Source: Hirundichthys speculiger
Taxonomy: Eukaryota > Chordata > Actinopteri > Beloniformes > Exocoetidae
NCBI GenBank assembly: GCA_018398805.1
Contig: JAGFBZ010000173.1
Span: 282,745 to 346,744 of the forward strand
Length of the DNA stretch: 64,000 nt
Direction: 5' to 3'
The position numbers and the translations under genes were made by a program. The notes beneath the pieces were generated by a model, which saw nothing but the letters and a program-made list of their open reading frames with translations, had not been told where the DNA came from and did no database searches. The first letter of the stretch is position 1. The number at the start of each line of letters is the position of its first letter. This document shows, piece after piece, positions 10,802 to 21,214 of this stretch.

Positions 10802-11430
10802 TTAATCACCCCAGACCAGAACTAAGTATTGCAGCATTTCACCGGTAACTGATTAATTTAAAAAAAAGCACTCTTCCAGTTTTAGCATGTCTCCCGGTTC
10901 ACGAGACGCCGCGTCGTGTCGGTGGCTGGATGATGGAGTTTGTCCATATTTAATAACTTCTTTTCTCTGAAGTTTCACAAAAGAGAAAGTTAAAAGAGAG
11001 AAAGTGCAATCAGCTTCTCTCTGAATGAGTCTCCATCTGAACGCAGGGCCAAACACGACCATCAAATACCTCCTGTCACTGTGAGAGATGTTTTTCTCCT
11101 GAGGATCCGTTCAGTATTTGTACTTGACTTTTGTTTCGGAGACAAAGAACAGAGACACATACCGATCGAACGCTGCAGACGTCCTTCAGCTCAGATGGGC
11201 CTCAGAAACGCTGCTGGCCTTCAGGCTTCCAGCTGCTGTTGGAGATTCATTCAGGTGAAATAACTGAAAACAGAAAATCGCTCTTTGGTTTCTGCTTTTT
11301 CTTTTTTTTTTTTAAATGAAGATCCAGGTTCCAGGAGAACCAGCCTTTCATTGGAGACCGAAGTTTATCGCTTCTTGGTTCACTATGAAATGAAGAATTT
11401 AGTGAAGGCAGGACGGGGCCTCAGACAAAG
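10802..11430. other. Low-copy sequence, no gene supported
   Basis: No recognisable gene or repeat apart from a T run at 11301-11314. Confidence 0.45.
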
Positions 11431-11518
11431 GGACCCTGATGGACCCTGATGGACCCCGGGGGACCCTGAGGGACCCTGATGGACCCTGATGGACCCTGAG
11501 GGACCCTGGGGGACCCTC
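11431..11518. repeat. 10-bp minisatellite GGACCCTGAT
   Basis: Nine near-identical decamers (GGACCCTGAT, with CCGGG, GAG and GGG variants). The unit translates on the minus strand as GPSGS-type repeats, which explains the open frame at 11383-11664. Confidence 0.93.
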
Positions 11519-12140
11519 CCAGGAGTCTCCACCAGACCACGTGTGACATCACAGAGGGCTTGTCCAGTTCTTTTCATACAATCAGCTGGAGGTCCAGCTC
11601 CCAGCTCCTCGCCCCGAAACCCAAGAGGGCCCAAGGAGGCGTCCTGTTTGACGCCTGCGCACACATTTGCAGCTTCAGAGGACGACCCTAACCCTAACCC
11701 GAGAATATGAATTACACATGGAGGGAGATGTGGCGTGTCAGAGGTTATTCATGTATGTAGACAAGGATGCTTCCAGAAGAAAGCATGATGCTCGGCGGAC
11801 GTTGCTCATACAGGAGTCAGCTGAGATTAATTTCAACGCGCTCGTCGAGGCCTGTCGGGTAAATCTGCCGGGACGTCGGTGACCGTCCCTCGCGTCTTCC
11901 AGCTGTGAACGTCGGCTTCATGACGTCCTTCCAGACGGCCAGCGTCTCTGAGACCAGCGCTGACGTCCTTCCCTCTCAGCGTTGTGTTAGCGCACGCCTG
12001 AATGCTCCGGACGAACAAATCGTCAAAAATATCTGGCTTTTATAGAGGTTTGTACCTGCTGGAGCTGAGACAAAATAAAATGTATGTAGATTATTTTTTA
12101 TTTTGTTTTTACACACGAAATAAAGGATGAATAGAAGGAG
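11519..12140. other. Low-copy sequence, no gene supported
   Basis: Nothing recognisable except a short CCCTAACCCTAACCC string at 11686-11700. Confidence 0.45.
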
Positions 12141-12762
12141 GCAGGAGGATTCTTCTTCTGCAGCTTCGTCCTCTGCAGACAGGCTGGCAGGAGGATTCTT
12201 CTTCTGCAGTTTTGTCCTCTGCAGACAGACTGGCAGGAGGATTCTTCTTCTGCAGTTTTGTCCTCTGCAGACAGACTGGCAGGAGGATTCTTCTTCTGCA
12301 GTTTTGTCCTCTGCAGACAGACTGGCAGGAGGATTCTTCTTCTGCAGCTTTGTCCTCTGCAGACAGACTGGCAGGAGGATTCTTCTTCTGCAGTTTTGTC
12401 CTCTGCAGACAGACTGGCAGGAGGATTCTTCTTCTGCAGTTTTGTCCTCCGCAGACAGGCTGGCAGGAGGATTCTTCTTCTTCTGCAGTTTTATCCTCCG
12501 CAGACAGACTGGCAGGAGGATTCTTCTTCTGCAGTTTTATCCTCCGCAGACAGACTGGCAGGAGGATTCTTCTTCTGCAGTTTTGTCCTCCGCAGACAGA
12601 CTGGCAGGAGGATTCTTCTTCTGCAGTTTTGTCCTCCGCAGACAGACTGGCAGGAGGATTCTTCTTCTGCAGTTTTATCCTCCGCAGACAGGCTGGCAGG
12701 AGGATTCTTCTTCTTCTGCAGTTTTGTCCTCTGCAGACAGACTAGCAGGAAGGGACAGCTTC
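12141..12762. repeat. 46-bp minisatellite, about 13 copies
   Basis: Tandem copies of a 46-bp unit beginning CAGGAGGATTCTTCTTCTGC and ending GCAGACAGACTGG; a few units are 49 bp with an extra TCT. Because 46 is one more than a multiple of three and the unit has no stop in any forward frame, all three forward frames stay open (229, 177 and 188 codons). They are repeat artefacts, not genes. Confidence 0.97.
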
Positions 12763-13012
12763 CTGGAGGACGTCTCTGTAAAGCCATTAACTCCGGGGTT
12801 AATTGCCTCGAGCTGAACGCATGAACATCACCTGCAGAAGAAGAAAGAAGGAGCTGGAAGATGATGGTGTTGGTCTCGCTGAGGAAAATTAACTTCTGTT
12901 TTTAAATGAAGAATAAAGGCAACTTAGTAGCTTTAATTTAATCGTTATCTTGTAATAATGTTGGCAATAAAGTGAAGGAAGGAAATGCATGAAATAAGAG
13001 CATTAAAGGTGT

Positions 13013-14013
13013 TCCTCTCAGATGACTCCTCCCAGGTGTTCCTCCCAGGTGCTCCTCCCAGATGACTCCTCCAAGATGACTCCTCCCAGGTGCTCCTCCC
13101 AGATAACTCCTCCAAGATGACTCCTCCCAGGTGTTCCTCCCAGGTGCTCCTCCCAGGTGCTCCTCCCAGATGACTCCTCCAAGATGACTCCTTCCAGGTG
13201 TTCCTCTCAGATGACTCCTCCCAGGTGTTCCTCCCAGGTGGTCCTTCCAGATAACTCCTCCCAGGTGCTCCTCCCAGATGACTCCTTCCAGATAACTCCT
13301 CCCAGATGACTCCTCCCAGATGACTCCTCCCAGGTGCTCCTCCCAGATAACTCCTCCCAGATGACTCCTCCCAGGTGCTCCTCCCAGATGACTCCTCGCA
13401 GGTGGTCCTCCCAGATGACTCCTCCCAGGTGGTCTTCCCAGGTGCTCCTCCCAGATGACTCCTCGCAGGTGGTCCTTCCAGATAACTCCTCCCAGATGAC
13501 TCCTCACAGGTGCTCTTTCCAGATGACTCCTCCCAGGTGCTCCTCCCAGATAACTCCTCCCAGATGACTCCTCGCAGGTGGTCCTCCCAGATGACTCCTC
13601 CCAGGTGCTCCTCCCAGATGACTCCTCCCAGATAACTCCTCCCAGATGACTCCTCCCAGATAACTCCTCCCAGATGACTCCTCGCAGATGACTCCTCCCA
13701 GATGACTCCTCCCAGGTGTTCCTCCCAGATGACTCCTCCCAGGTGCTCTTTCCAGATGACTCCTCCCAGGTGCTCCTCCCAGATGACTCCTCCCAGGTGC
13801 TCCTCCCAGATGACTCCTCCCAGATAACTCCTCCTCCTCCCAGATGACTCCTCCCAGATGACTCCTCCCAGGTGCTCTTTCCAGATGACTCCTCCCAGGT
13901 GCTCCTCCCAGATGACTCCTCCCAGATAACTCCTCCCAGATGTCTCCTCCCAGATAACTCCTCCCAGATGACTCCTTCCAGATGACTCCTCCCAGGTGCT
14001 CCTCCCAGGTGCA
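13013..14013. repeat. 13/14-bp minisatellite, about 1 kb
   Basis: About 75 units alternating between CCCAGATGACTCCT (14 bp), CCCAGATAACTCCT and CCCAGGTGCTCCT (13 bp). The pattern of GATGA and GGTGC types suggests local duplication of blocks of several units. It keeps minus-strand frames open (373, 190 and 189 codons, reading EEHLGGVIW-type repeats), which are not credible proteins. Confidence 0.97.
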
Positions 14014-15055
14014 GCTGTGCACCATGAAGTCATCCAGTAAAGGAGTCCATGTTTGCCAACACACAAGCCAGGGCATCCAAGGGCATCACCAAGAAGTGGG
14101 ACACCGCTGGGACGTCTGAAGGACGTCTTTGGTCAAGGACATCTGCCAGTAGCGCTTCCACGAGTCCAGGTGGTGATTTATGATGCCGCCATGTTAATGG
14201 AGCCCAGGTACGGGGGAAACGTCCAACCAGGGGTTGGGCATCGTCATCACTGATGGACCTCTCTGTCCCCTCAGGCTCTGGTTTCTTGTTGTCCTCCTTC
14301 AGCTCCCCGTTTCAAATGTCTCCGTTCTCGTTGGCCGCATCGTTTTTCTGCTTCTCAGTCACACGGCTGTAGCTTTAGCTGAAAACGTGGCCGCGGCCCA
14401 CTCAGCGGGAGGAAACGTATCTGCGGACCACACACAAGCCCCCGGGCCAACCTTCGCCGCTCCGCTCTGCCAGCTCGTGCCACCGTAGCGAACAGATTAA
14501 AGCGTCTCACGTGAACAACTGGCAAAAACAAAAAAAAAGAAACATTTCTGAGAGCTTTTCACTCAAGAACTTGTGCCAGAGGCAACGAAGTCCACATGGA
14601 GGCTACGGCGAGCGCGTGGGCGAGTGTTTCTGGAGTTTATAGGAGCGTAAGTGGGCGATGGGATGTGGAGTCGGAGCCGAGGAGAGGAAGTCAAGCAGCG
14701 CAGCTCTCTGACAGATCTGGGTTGTTTTAGCAGAAGCTCTGGACGCTGGTGGACATGGAGACACTAGCTAAAGCTAAAACATCTGTACACGCAGCGTCTG
14801 TGGGCGTCAAAAAAGCTCCGGTGGTTCCTGTTCACAGTGCATCAGCTCGCCAGGGTGGACGCCACCCGCTGACCGCTCATTAGCTGGGCGCTCATTAGCT
14901 GACCGCTCATTAGCTCATCGCTCATTAGCTTACCGCCGTCACGCTTTGCACGTTTTTGGTCTTTCTGGATGGTAAAGATTCATCCGGTCACCACCGGATC
15001 TTAAAATGAGGTGAAGAGTAATGCTTGAAGCATCACACTGTGGCATAAACCGAAA
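14014..15055. other. Low-copy sequence, no gene supported
   Basis: No gene recognised. The frame at 14234-14488 starts with a hydrophobic stretch (LWFLVVLLQL) but has no start context, homologue or downstream exon that I can support. Confidence 0.45.
14871..14936. repeat. Short tandem repeat CGCTCATTAGCT
   Basis: Four imperfect copies of a 16-17-bp unit built on CGCTCATTAGCT. Confidence 0.85.
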
Positions 15056-15057
15056 TA

Positions 15058-15650
15058 CAGTGATCCCTTATTTTTCGCGAAAATCAAAATCCGCTAACTG
15101 GAGCCGGAGCCCCCCGAGCCTAAATAATGTGTTTAAAATAGGTTTAAAAACCCCCAAAAAGTAGCGAAACAAGACAAAGGCTCAACTGTGGTCTTTCTGT
15201 TACCTTCACAGCCTCTGGTCTCTGAACCGTAGGAAACAAACTGCTGGTATTGTGCTATTTTTGGCTCGTAATTAGCGGCTAACACGCTAACAACAACAAA
15301 AGAAAAAGTCTGGTTTTCTCTGCATGGAACGGGAACTTTATCTGGCATTCTGGCACTGCAGGAACTTGTAACATCACACAGGTTGTATTGTTGGGCTCCT
15401 GTCGGTTAACAGAGAATGTTAACGACACACACACTCCATTACCCATAAGGCCACACCATTACCCATAAGGCCACCTTCTTAAAGGGGCCAGGCTGGCTCA
15501 CAGCATTTCTTTACGGTGAGAGAACGCGCACAACATCCTGTGATGTTTCCACGATTTTTTCTTGATTTTTTAAAATATTATATATTTCTGAAAAATCCGC
15601 AAATAACTAAAACCACGGAATTTAAAGCGCGAATTAGCGAGGGATCACTG
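15058..15650. mobile_element. Tigger/pogo-like non-autonomous element
   Basis: The left end reads CAGTGATCCCTTATTTTTCG and the reverse complement of the right end reads CAGTGATCCCTCGCTAATTC. TA lies directly outside both ends (15056-15057, 15651-15652), the target duplication of the Tc1/mariner superfamily. CAGTGATCCCTCGNTNNTTCG is the Tigger/pogo type of end. The 593-bp interior has no transposase frame. Right-flanking bases decode as Tc1 transposase, so it probably jumped into a Tc1 copy. Confidence 0.85.
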
Positions 15651-15652
15651 TA

Positions 15653-15700
15653 CGACAAACTGCCGAGCACGGTGGTGGAGGGCTGATGATTGGGGCCCAG
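15653..15700 (+). pseudogene. Tc1-type transposase fragment
   Basis: The plus frame reads RQTAEHGGGGLMIGAQ, matching the family's conserved TVKHGGGSVMVWG-type block just after the first catalytic Asp region. It starts at the edge of the Tigger-like element; joining across that element gives TEIRQTAEHGGGG, continuous with the Tc1 pattern. Only about 16 codons are recognisable. Confidence 0.55.
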
Positions 15701-16100
15701 TCCCAGTTTTTATCCTCCCTCTCCTCTCCACTTCCCCTCGTCTCCTCCATCTGTGATCAGAGTGAACATGGACGTCAGGAGACACAGAGATGTCAGGAAG
15801 TTAGTAAGAAATCCATCAAAATGGCATCAAATTAACAATCTAATGGTTGTTTTCAGATCTTAATTTGTGGTTAAAATGCCGACAACGTAAAACTGCCGTA
15901 CGTAAGAAAGCGACGTATTTACCTGGTTCATTCTCACCTGTCAGTCAAGCGAGTACCGCCCAGAGGGATCATTTAGGCTCGGCTCGGCTCGGCTCACGCC
16001 AAGTCACATGACCTCATTCTGCTCCAAAACAAGAACTGCTGCAGCAGCAGCGAGGACCGGCGGGGGCGTGGCCAAGAAATGGTTATTTTTGACGTGACCT
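15701..16100. other. Low-copy sequence, no gene seen
   Basis: Nothing recognisable except three copies of GGCTC at about 15979-15994. Confidence 0.45.
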
Positions 16101-16109
16101 ACGGGGGTC

Positions 16110-16235
16110 CGTGGAGCCTCAGCCTCAACTCCTAGTGGTCGTTTGAGGAACTGCGAGTTTCTTTTTTCGTTATCTGTGTTGACGATAGATCGGCTACAGC
16201 CAGTGAGGTGGTACGGGTTAGAATTACATAGCGTG
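16110..16235 (-). repeat. Dispersed repeat, TGACCACTAGG core, minus strand
   Basis: On the minus strand it reads TTTAAAGGCACGCTATGTAA near 16222, then GCAGTTCCTCAAACGACCAC and TAGGAG. The order resembles other fish repeats combining a short 5' leader with the CGACCACTAGG core. Confidence 0.55.
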
Positions 16236-16275
16236 CCTTTAAATATATACATATGTATATGATACCGATACTGAG

Positions 16276-16342
16276 GTGACCTCGGTGGGCGTGACCTCGG
16301 TGGGCGTGACCTCGGTGGGCGTGACCTCGGTGGGCGTGACCT
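16276..16342. repeat. 16-bp minisatellite GTGACCTCGGTGGGC
   Basis: Four and a half copies of a unit reading GTGACCTCGGTGGGC. It explains the RGHAH repeats of a minus-strand open frame (16132-16500). Confidence 0.93.
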
Positions 16343-17606
16343 CTCTGCGTCCAGACTAGTCTCAGGTTAAATTCAGGTCCCAGGTCCATTTCTGTCCTCG
16401 CCAGAGAGGCTTTCAGGAACCTCGGCGGGGCCTTCAGCTCCTCCAGTGTCTGCTCTTCTTCTTTTATCTCTTCGTTCTTTTGCTGGAACATCATCAACAC
16501 AACAGTTCGTTTCCTTCACGCTGTCTGGCAGCAGCTCCAGAGAAACGAGGCGTCTCTGGAGTGAAGCTGGAGACGGAGACGGCGGCGCATCCCTAATGAA
16601 CGAGCGCTGCGTTCTCTTCGCTGAGGACCGATTCAGATATTTTATCATACTGCTGGAAGCGCTGCAGACCCGGTGGGCTGAACTGAAGCGGGGCGCTCAT
16701 CCATCATGGCTGACGACGCGCCGCTATCTGCTCTGTTTGCTGACAGCGGCCTATTTTTCACAACGGCACGCTTCATTTTGCAGAAACCCGAATGTCACGT
16801 TTCCTTTCCAGGAGCATCTGAGACACAGAACAGGACTCGTGTTCACACCCAGACACAGACGAGCTTCACGTCTGCTCAGAACCGAACCGGACCTTCAGTC
16901 GACGGGGCGTGAGCTCCAAACGGGCCGGTGGCGGTCCATCGGTGCAGCTCTGAACGTCCTCAGACAGCAACGACTCATCTCTGTAGGACGGTTTTCAAGG
17001 AGACCTTCACCCTGACTGGGCCGAATTAAAGCGAGTGACAGCCCACGATGAAGACTGTAAAAAAGAGAGAGAGAGAAGAGAGAGGGAGGGAGTGATGATG
17101 AATGAAGAGATGAAGAAAGGACTAATTTAAGACGGTGTAAATGGGTTGGAGAGATTCACCCAGACAGAAATCCAGATGTCAGCAGCGTCAGCCTTCAGGT
17201 CAGACAGGTGAACAGCAGGTGGTATTCCGGTATTTTAAATACCAGCAGCATCTTCATGTACGACCTAGAGGCGGGGCCTCGGCTGACCTAGAGGCGGAGC
17301 CTCGGCTGACTGAGGTCGTGTTATCTCTGAAATATTGAGAGGACTCTGCTGAGCCTTTATTCACAGGTCAGAGGTCAGGAAAAATGATGACAGCCAGGCA
17401 TTATGGATCAAAACACCAGTTTAATAGAGGAAATAAACTCCAACTCCTGATGTCAGTGAACTGTTGTTTCCAGTTTAGACCTAGTTGGTTTTTAACGGTT
17501 GGAAAACTGACTTAATGCAGCTACGCAACTGGAGAAATGCACTGAAAATTAGCCTAATTAATCATAAAAGATAATGATCAAATATAATAATTATTTGAAA
17601 TAAAAA

Positions 17607-17609
<3 letters not shown>
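16343..17609. other. Low-copy sequence with overlapping open frames, no gene supported
   Basis: Frames of 189 codons (16446-17015, plus) and 122 and 91 codons (minus) overlap. The minus frame near 16380-16495 encodes a short charged segment (KNEEIKEEEQTLEELK) that could be a coiled coil, but the purine-rich composition alone can produce it and no splice pair was found. Two 25-bp copies of GACCTAGAGGCGG(G/A)GCCTCGGCT lie at 17263-17310, and GA-rich sequence at 17061-17096. Confidence 0.4.
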
Positions 17610-17663
<54 letters not shown>

Positions 17664-17676
17664 ATATAATTATATA
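17610..17676. repeat. (AT)n microsatellite, left flank of hAT
   Basis: An AT dinucleotide run with a few slips. It directly abuts the TAGGGCTGTCAA end of the hAT element; a second AT run abuts the other end. Confidence 0.95.
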
Positions 17677-18807
17677 TAGGGCTGTCAATTTCTCAAAATA
17701 ATTAATCAGATTAATCACATGACTGTCAATATTTAATCATGATTAATTGCAAATTAATCGCATATTTTTATCTGTTCTAAATCTACCTTATACAGATCTT
17801 TTTCAAGTTGTATTACTCTTATTAATTCGAGTCCTGACTAGAACCAGGAAATATGACCATATTAGTCCAGTCCTGAGGTCTCTGGCTTCCTGTCACTCAG
17901 AGAATAGACTTTAAAACAGCTCGACTTGTGTTCAAGTCTCTTCATGGCCCCAAAGTCCATCTCTGACATGTTAGAACCATATGAACCAACCTGGACTCTG
18001 AGAACCTCAGGTAGTGGTCTCCTGCTGGTGTCCAGAGTCAGGACTAAACAAGGTGAAGCTGCATTTCAGTTTTATGCTCCTAAAATCTGGACCAGTCTTC
18101 CAGCAGATGTGAGACAGACCTGAACTCTGACAATGTTCAGATCCAGACTGAAAACAGTTCTGTTTAGATGTGAAGATGATGACTGGAAGGATTTTATCTG
18201 CACTCTTCAGTTTAAATTTAATTAATTAATTTTTTTATTAATTAATTTTATTTATTATTGATTATTTTTCTGCTTGTATGGAATGATTCTATTTGTCTTC
18301 TTGTGATTTTATGCATCTGTAAAGCACTTTGAATTGCCTTGTGTACGAATTGTGTTCCTACAAATAAAGTTGCCTTGCCTAATATGAGAGTACACAAATG
18401 CTTGGCTTATGCAAACAAATGCATGTTTATTTATTGCTACAATGCCAAATCCATTATATATTATATATATATATACTCAATATTTACTCTTATGTTCTTC
18501 ATACAAAATATTTTCGTGGTTTGCTTCAAATGGAGGGGGGCTCTCTGCATCAGCGCTCTCATTAGCCGACAAGTGATATTTCAGTAGTCGGGACGTCAGT
18601 GCATGGCTTCCTGTTTTGACAAACTACGGAGGACTACAGGACTACAACTACGGTGGGGCCCGAGGCTCAATAAACCTACTCTCCTCTCTACTATTGTACA
18701 TCAACGGCCAGGCTAAGGCTCGCGTTAATTGCACGTTAAAAAAATTTAGTTGCGTTAAAATTATTTTGCGCTAATCACGCGTTAACACGTTAACTTTGAC
18801 AGCCCTA
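17677..18807. mobile_element. hAT element (TAGGGCTGTCAA ends) with nested LINE
   Basis: The left end TAGGGCTGTCAA and right end TTGACAGCCCTA are exact 12-bp inverted repeats. Subterminal sequence is rich in ATTAATC and GTTAACGCG motifs, typical of a widespread fish hAT family. Flanks are AT repeats, so an 8-bp target duplication cannot be confirmed. Bases 17829-18380 are a LINE fragment inserted in it. No hAT transposase remains. Confidence 0.85.
17829..18380 (+). mobile_element. Non-LTR retrotransposon 3' end (Rex1/L2-like)
   Basis: The plus strand encodes the end of a LINE reverse-transcriptase polyprotein: RVLTRTRKYDHISPVLRSL, then in shifted frame WLPVTQRIDFKTA, then ISDMLEPYEPTWTLRTSGSG and AAFQFYAPKIWTSLPADVRQ to about 18123. 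At least two frameshifts break it. The 3' untranslated part ends with ACAAATAAAGTTGCCTTGCC. The catalytic domain is absent, so this is a dead 5'-truncated copy. It interrupts the hAT at 17677-18807 and is therefore younger than it. Confidence 0.8.
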
Positions 18808-18884
<77 letters not shown>

Positions 18885-18896
18885 ATATATATATAC
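18808..18896. repeat. (AT)n microsatellite, right flank of hAT
   Basis: An AT run with one slip (TATTATA) that starts at the last base of the hAT. Confidence 0.95.
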
Positions 18897-18934
18897 AACC
18901 ATCCTTTATCTATACCCGTTTCAATCAGTCCCCA

Positions 18935-19072
18935 GAAATCCATGGTTGCAATGGTTCCATTAACTGCATTACCACAGTCCAGAATTCCATGGTTGCGATG
19001 GTTCTTCTGACTGCATCACCTCAGTTCAGAATTCCATTTGTCGCCATGTTTCCTCTGACATCATCACCTGAA
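18935..19072. repeat. About 47-bp tandem repeat, three copies
   Basis: Three diverged copies built on AGAATTCCATGGTTGCGATGG then TTC and TGACTGCATCACC. It is followed by another AT microsatellite at 19084-19120. Confidence 0.75.
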
Positions 19073-19079
19073 ATATACC

Positions 19080-19083
<4 letters not shown>

Positions 19084-19120
<37 letters not shown>
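19084..19120. repeat. (AT)n microsatellite
   Basis: About 18 AT dinucleotides. Confidence 0.95.
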
Positions 19121-19124
<4 letters not shown>

Positions 19125-19245
19125 ATGATAAAGTAACAAAGCAAGATAAATAATGTCATATTTCCAGGTCTGAAATTGTAAATCGTGGCATGAACAGAAC
19201 AACAGCTTGAAAAATAATTTCTCCTGAAGTGGTAAAAAAAATCCG

Positions 19246-19270
19246 CCCCCCCCCCCCCCCCCCCCCCCCC
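19246..19270. repeat. Homopolymer of 25 C
   Basis: Uninterrupted C25 beside a copy of the dispersed repeat. Confidence 0.95.
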
Positions 19271-19274
19271 AGTT

Positions 19275-19420
19275 GTTAGGGTTTGAGGGTTACCCCACAG
19301 AGACTAAAGCTGCTGTCTGAACCAGCTGGAAACAAGTTTATTTCTGCTGTAAAGTTGGACAGTTTAACATTTTAACAGGGCGACTCTCTTTCTGACCCTA
19401 GTGGTCAGTCGAGGAACTGC
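19275..19420 (-). repeat. Dispersed repeat, TGACCACTAGGG family, minus strand
   Basis: The minus strand reads GCAGTTCCTCGACTGACCAC, TAGGGTC, CTGTTAAAATG, CCAACTTTACAGCAGAAAT, AAACTTGTTTCCAGCTGG and TTTAGTCTCTGTGG. This is one of the most complete copies here and gives the family order. Confidence 0.8.
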
Positions 19421-19568
19421 ACCTTTTCTCCTTCTGGGGTCTCATCAGATCAGAGGTGTCTCCTCTGGGTCTAAACCAGACGTGATCTCCTCAGACCTGG
19501 TTGGTGGAGGTTTCTTCAGGGACCTGGTGTCTCTGTGGTCCAGCTCCACTCGTCTCCTGTGTCTCTAC

Positions 19569-19774
19569 GGTACCTGATCGGTACCTAGTCGGTACCTGGT
19601 ACCTGATCGGTACCTGATCGGTACCTGGTCGGTACCTGATCGGTACCTAGTCGGTACCTGGTACCTGATCTGTACCTGATCGGTACCTGATTGGTACCTG
19701 ATCGGTACCTGATCTGTACCTGATCGGTACCTGATTGGTACCTGATCGGTACCTGATCGGTACCTGGTACCTGA
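19569..19774. repeat. 11-bp minisatellite GGTACCTGATC
   Basis: About 19 copies of GGTACCTGATC or TCGGTACCTAG with some truncated units. Every unit has the GGTACC palindrome, a motif also present in the arrays at 1-128 and 28312-29384. Confidence 0.95.
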
Positions 19775-19842
19775 AGCAGGTGGACGGGTTAATCTGCTGG
19801 TCTTTTACGCTCACATCCCTGGATGTGACTTCATCTGAGCTC

Positions 19843-19845
<3 letters not shown>

Positions 19846-19874
<29 letters not shown>
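19846..19874. repeat. Homopolymer of 29 C
   Basis: Uninterrupted C29. The minus-strand frame over it (19811-20077) is polyglycine and not a gene. Confidence 0.95.
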
Positions 19875-20053
19875 GAGGACTCGTCGCCACATTTAACTCT
19901 CGTAAAATATGTGAAAACTTTGTATTTATTTATTTTTGTAGCAGATGAAATAGTTTTGAACATCTTCCCAGAGATTAGCTGTGACATTTTGCTGGGAACA
20001 CAACGTCCTGCTGCTTTTCCTGGAGAAACTAAATAACAGATCTGTAACCTCCA

Positions 20054-20071
20054 CCCCCCCCCCCCCCCCCC
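20054..20071. repeat. Homopolymer of 18 C
   Basis: Uninterrupted C18, the third long C run within 830 bp. Confidence 0.93.
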
Positions 20072-20342
20072 ATCCAACCCTGAGCTACTTTACATTTCAC
20101 AGAAAACCCGTTCTTATCTTTTCAGATGCCTCTATTGTCTATTCTGTTTTATTTATCTCATCTGAAAGCACACGCAGTGCTTCTTCAGATCAGACAAGAC
20201 GCTTTTATTTGGGCTTCAGAGCTCTTTCTTTCTTTTTTAATACATTCGCTTTTTTGTTTCCATTCAAATATGATTTCAGTTACAGTAAAAATATAACTGA
20301 GCCTGCTTCCAGTTTTATTGATTCGAGCATAAATAAGTAGAG

Positions 20343-20527
20343 GACCACCCAGACCCTGGGGGCCTGAAACAGGCCTGAAACTGGCCTCCAGGGGCCACCC
20401 GGACCCTGGAGCCCTGAAACAGGCCTGAAACTGGCCCAAAACTGGCCTCCAGGGGCCACATGGACCCTGGAGCCCTGAAACAGGCCTGAAACTGGCCCAA
20501 AACTGGCCTCCAGGGGCCACATGGACC
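20343..20527. repeat. 61-bp minisatellite, three copies
   Basis: Three copies of a unit beginning TGGACCCTGGAGCCCTGAAA and ending CTCCAGGGGCCACA; the first lacks an 11-bp CCCAAAACTGG block. It accounts for the three overlapping minus-strand frames here. The 218-bp hAT inserted at its last base. Confidence 0.93.
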
Positions 20528-20535
20528 CTCACCAC

Positions 20536-20753
20536 TAGGGATGGGAATTGATAAGATGTTTTTCTATTCCGATATCGATACTGTTTAACGATTCGATTCT
20601 TTATCGATTCTCTTATCGATTCTCATTTGGGATGGAATTGAAACACACGGAACCGGTTCTCTACAGGAACCGGTTCTCTACAGGAACCGGTCTTAACCGG
20701 TTCTCTACAGGAACCGGTTCTCTACAGGAACTGGTTCTAGATTCCCAAGCCTA
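20536..20753. mobile_element. 218-bp hAT MITE with perfect 8-bp target duplication
   Basis: It starts TAGGGATGGGAATTGATAAG and ends GATTCCCAAGCCTA, the same termini as 33346-34336. The flanks are CTCACCAC (20528-20535) and CTCACCAC (20754-20761), an exact 8-bp duplication, the hallmark of hAT. The interior has lost the BED exon seen in the longer copy and instead has five tandem copies of the 17-mer ACCGGTTCTCTACAGGA. Confidence 0.93.
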
Positions 20754-21214
20754 CTCACCACCTCAACTGTCTCCTCCTGATTAGCCTCTCTTCACTAAGT
20801 TCCTCGCAGATGACAGAACCTCTGCTCCATCTCAGCAACGGAGATGTTCCCGCTGTTGCAGGACGACCTCTGACCTCTGACCCCTCCTCCTGACCAGGAT
20901 CTTTATAGCTTCGTGGAAAGATGGCCGACTCCTTCCTTCTGAGTCAAACGCTGCATTTATTTCTACATACAGAGAACAGTTCCAGGATCAGTGCTGAGGC
21001 TTCAGTCCACCTCCACTGAGCAGGAAACAAGCCCCCCCCCTCCCCCCAGGCAGGAGGGGGGGGGGAGGGGGCACTTCCTTATCTGGTATCAGAAGGTACC
21101 AGATGTGGAGCTCAGTGGCTCTAAACTGTTAGAGGTGAATGAAGCATTATGGGATGTGATGCAGGCTGCAGAGAACAAAACTAATCACATCTATAAAATA
21201 ATCACAGTTATAGT
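20754..21214. other. Low-copy sequence with G/C tracts
   Basis: No gene. A C-run followed by a G-run (21031-21069: CCCCCCCCCTCCCCCC then GGGGGGGGGGAGGGGG, separated by AGGCAGGA) could form a perfect-looking hairpin. Confidence 0.5.

Noticed and set aside
12127..12824. Three overlapping plus-strand frames of 177-229 codons
   Set aside because: All are translations of one 46-bp minisatellite in its three frames.
12945..14066. 373-codon minus-strand frame
   Set aside because: Translation of the 13/14-bp minisatellite; no non-repeat domain.
16446..17015. 189-codon plus-strand frame
   Set aside because: Overlapped by two minus-strand frames, no domain recognised, composition permits chance openness.
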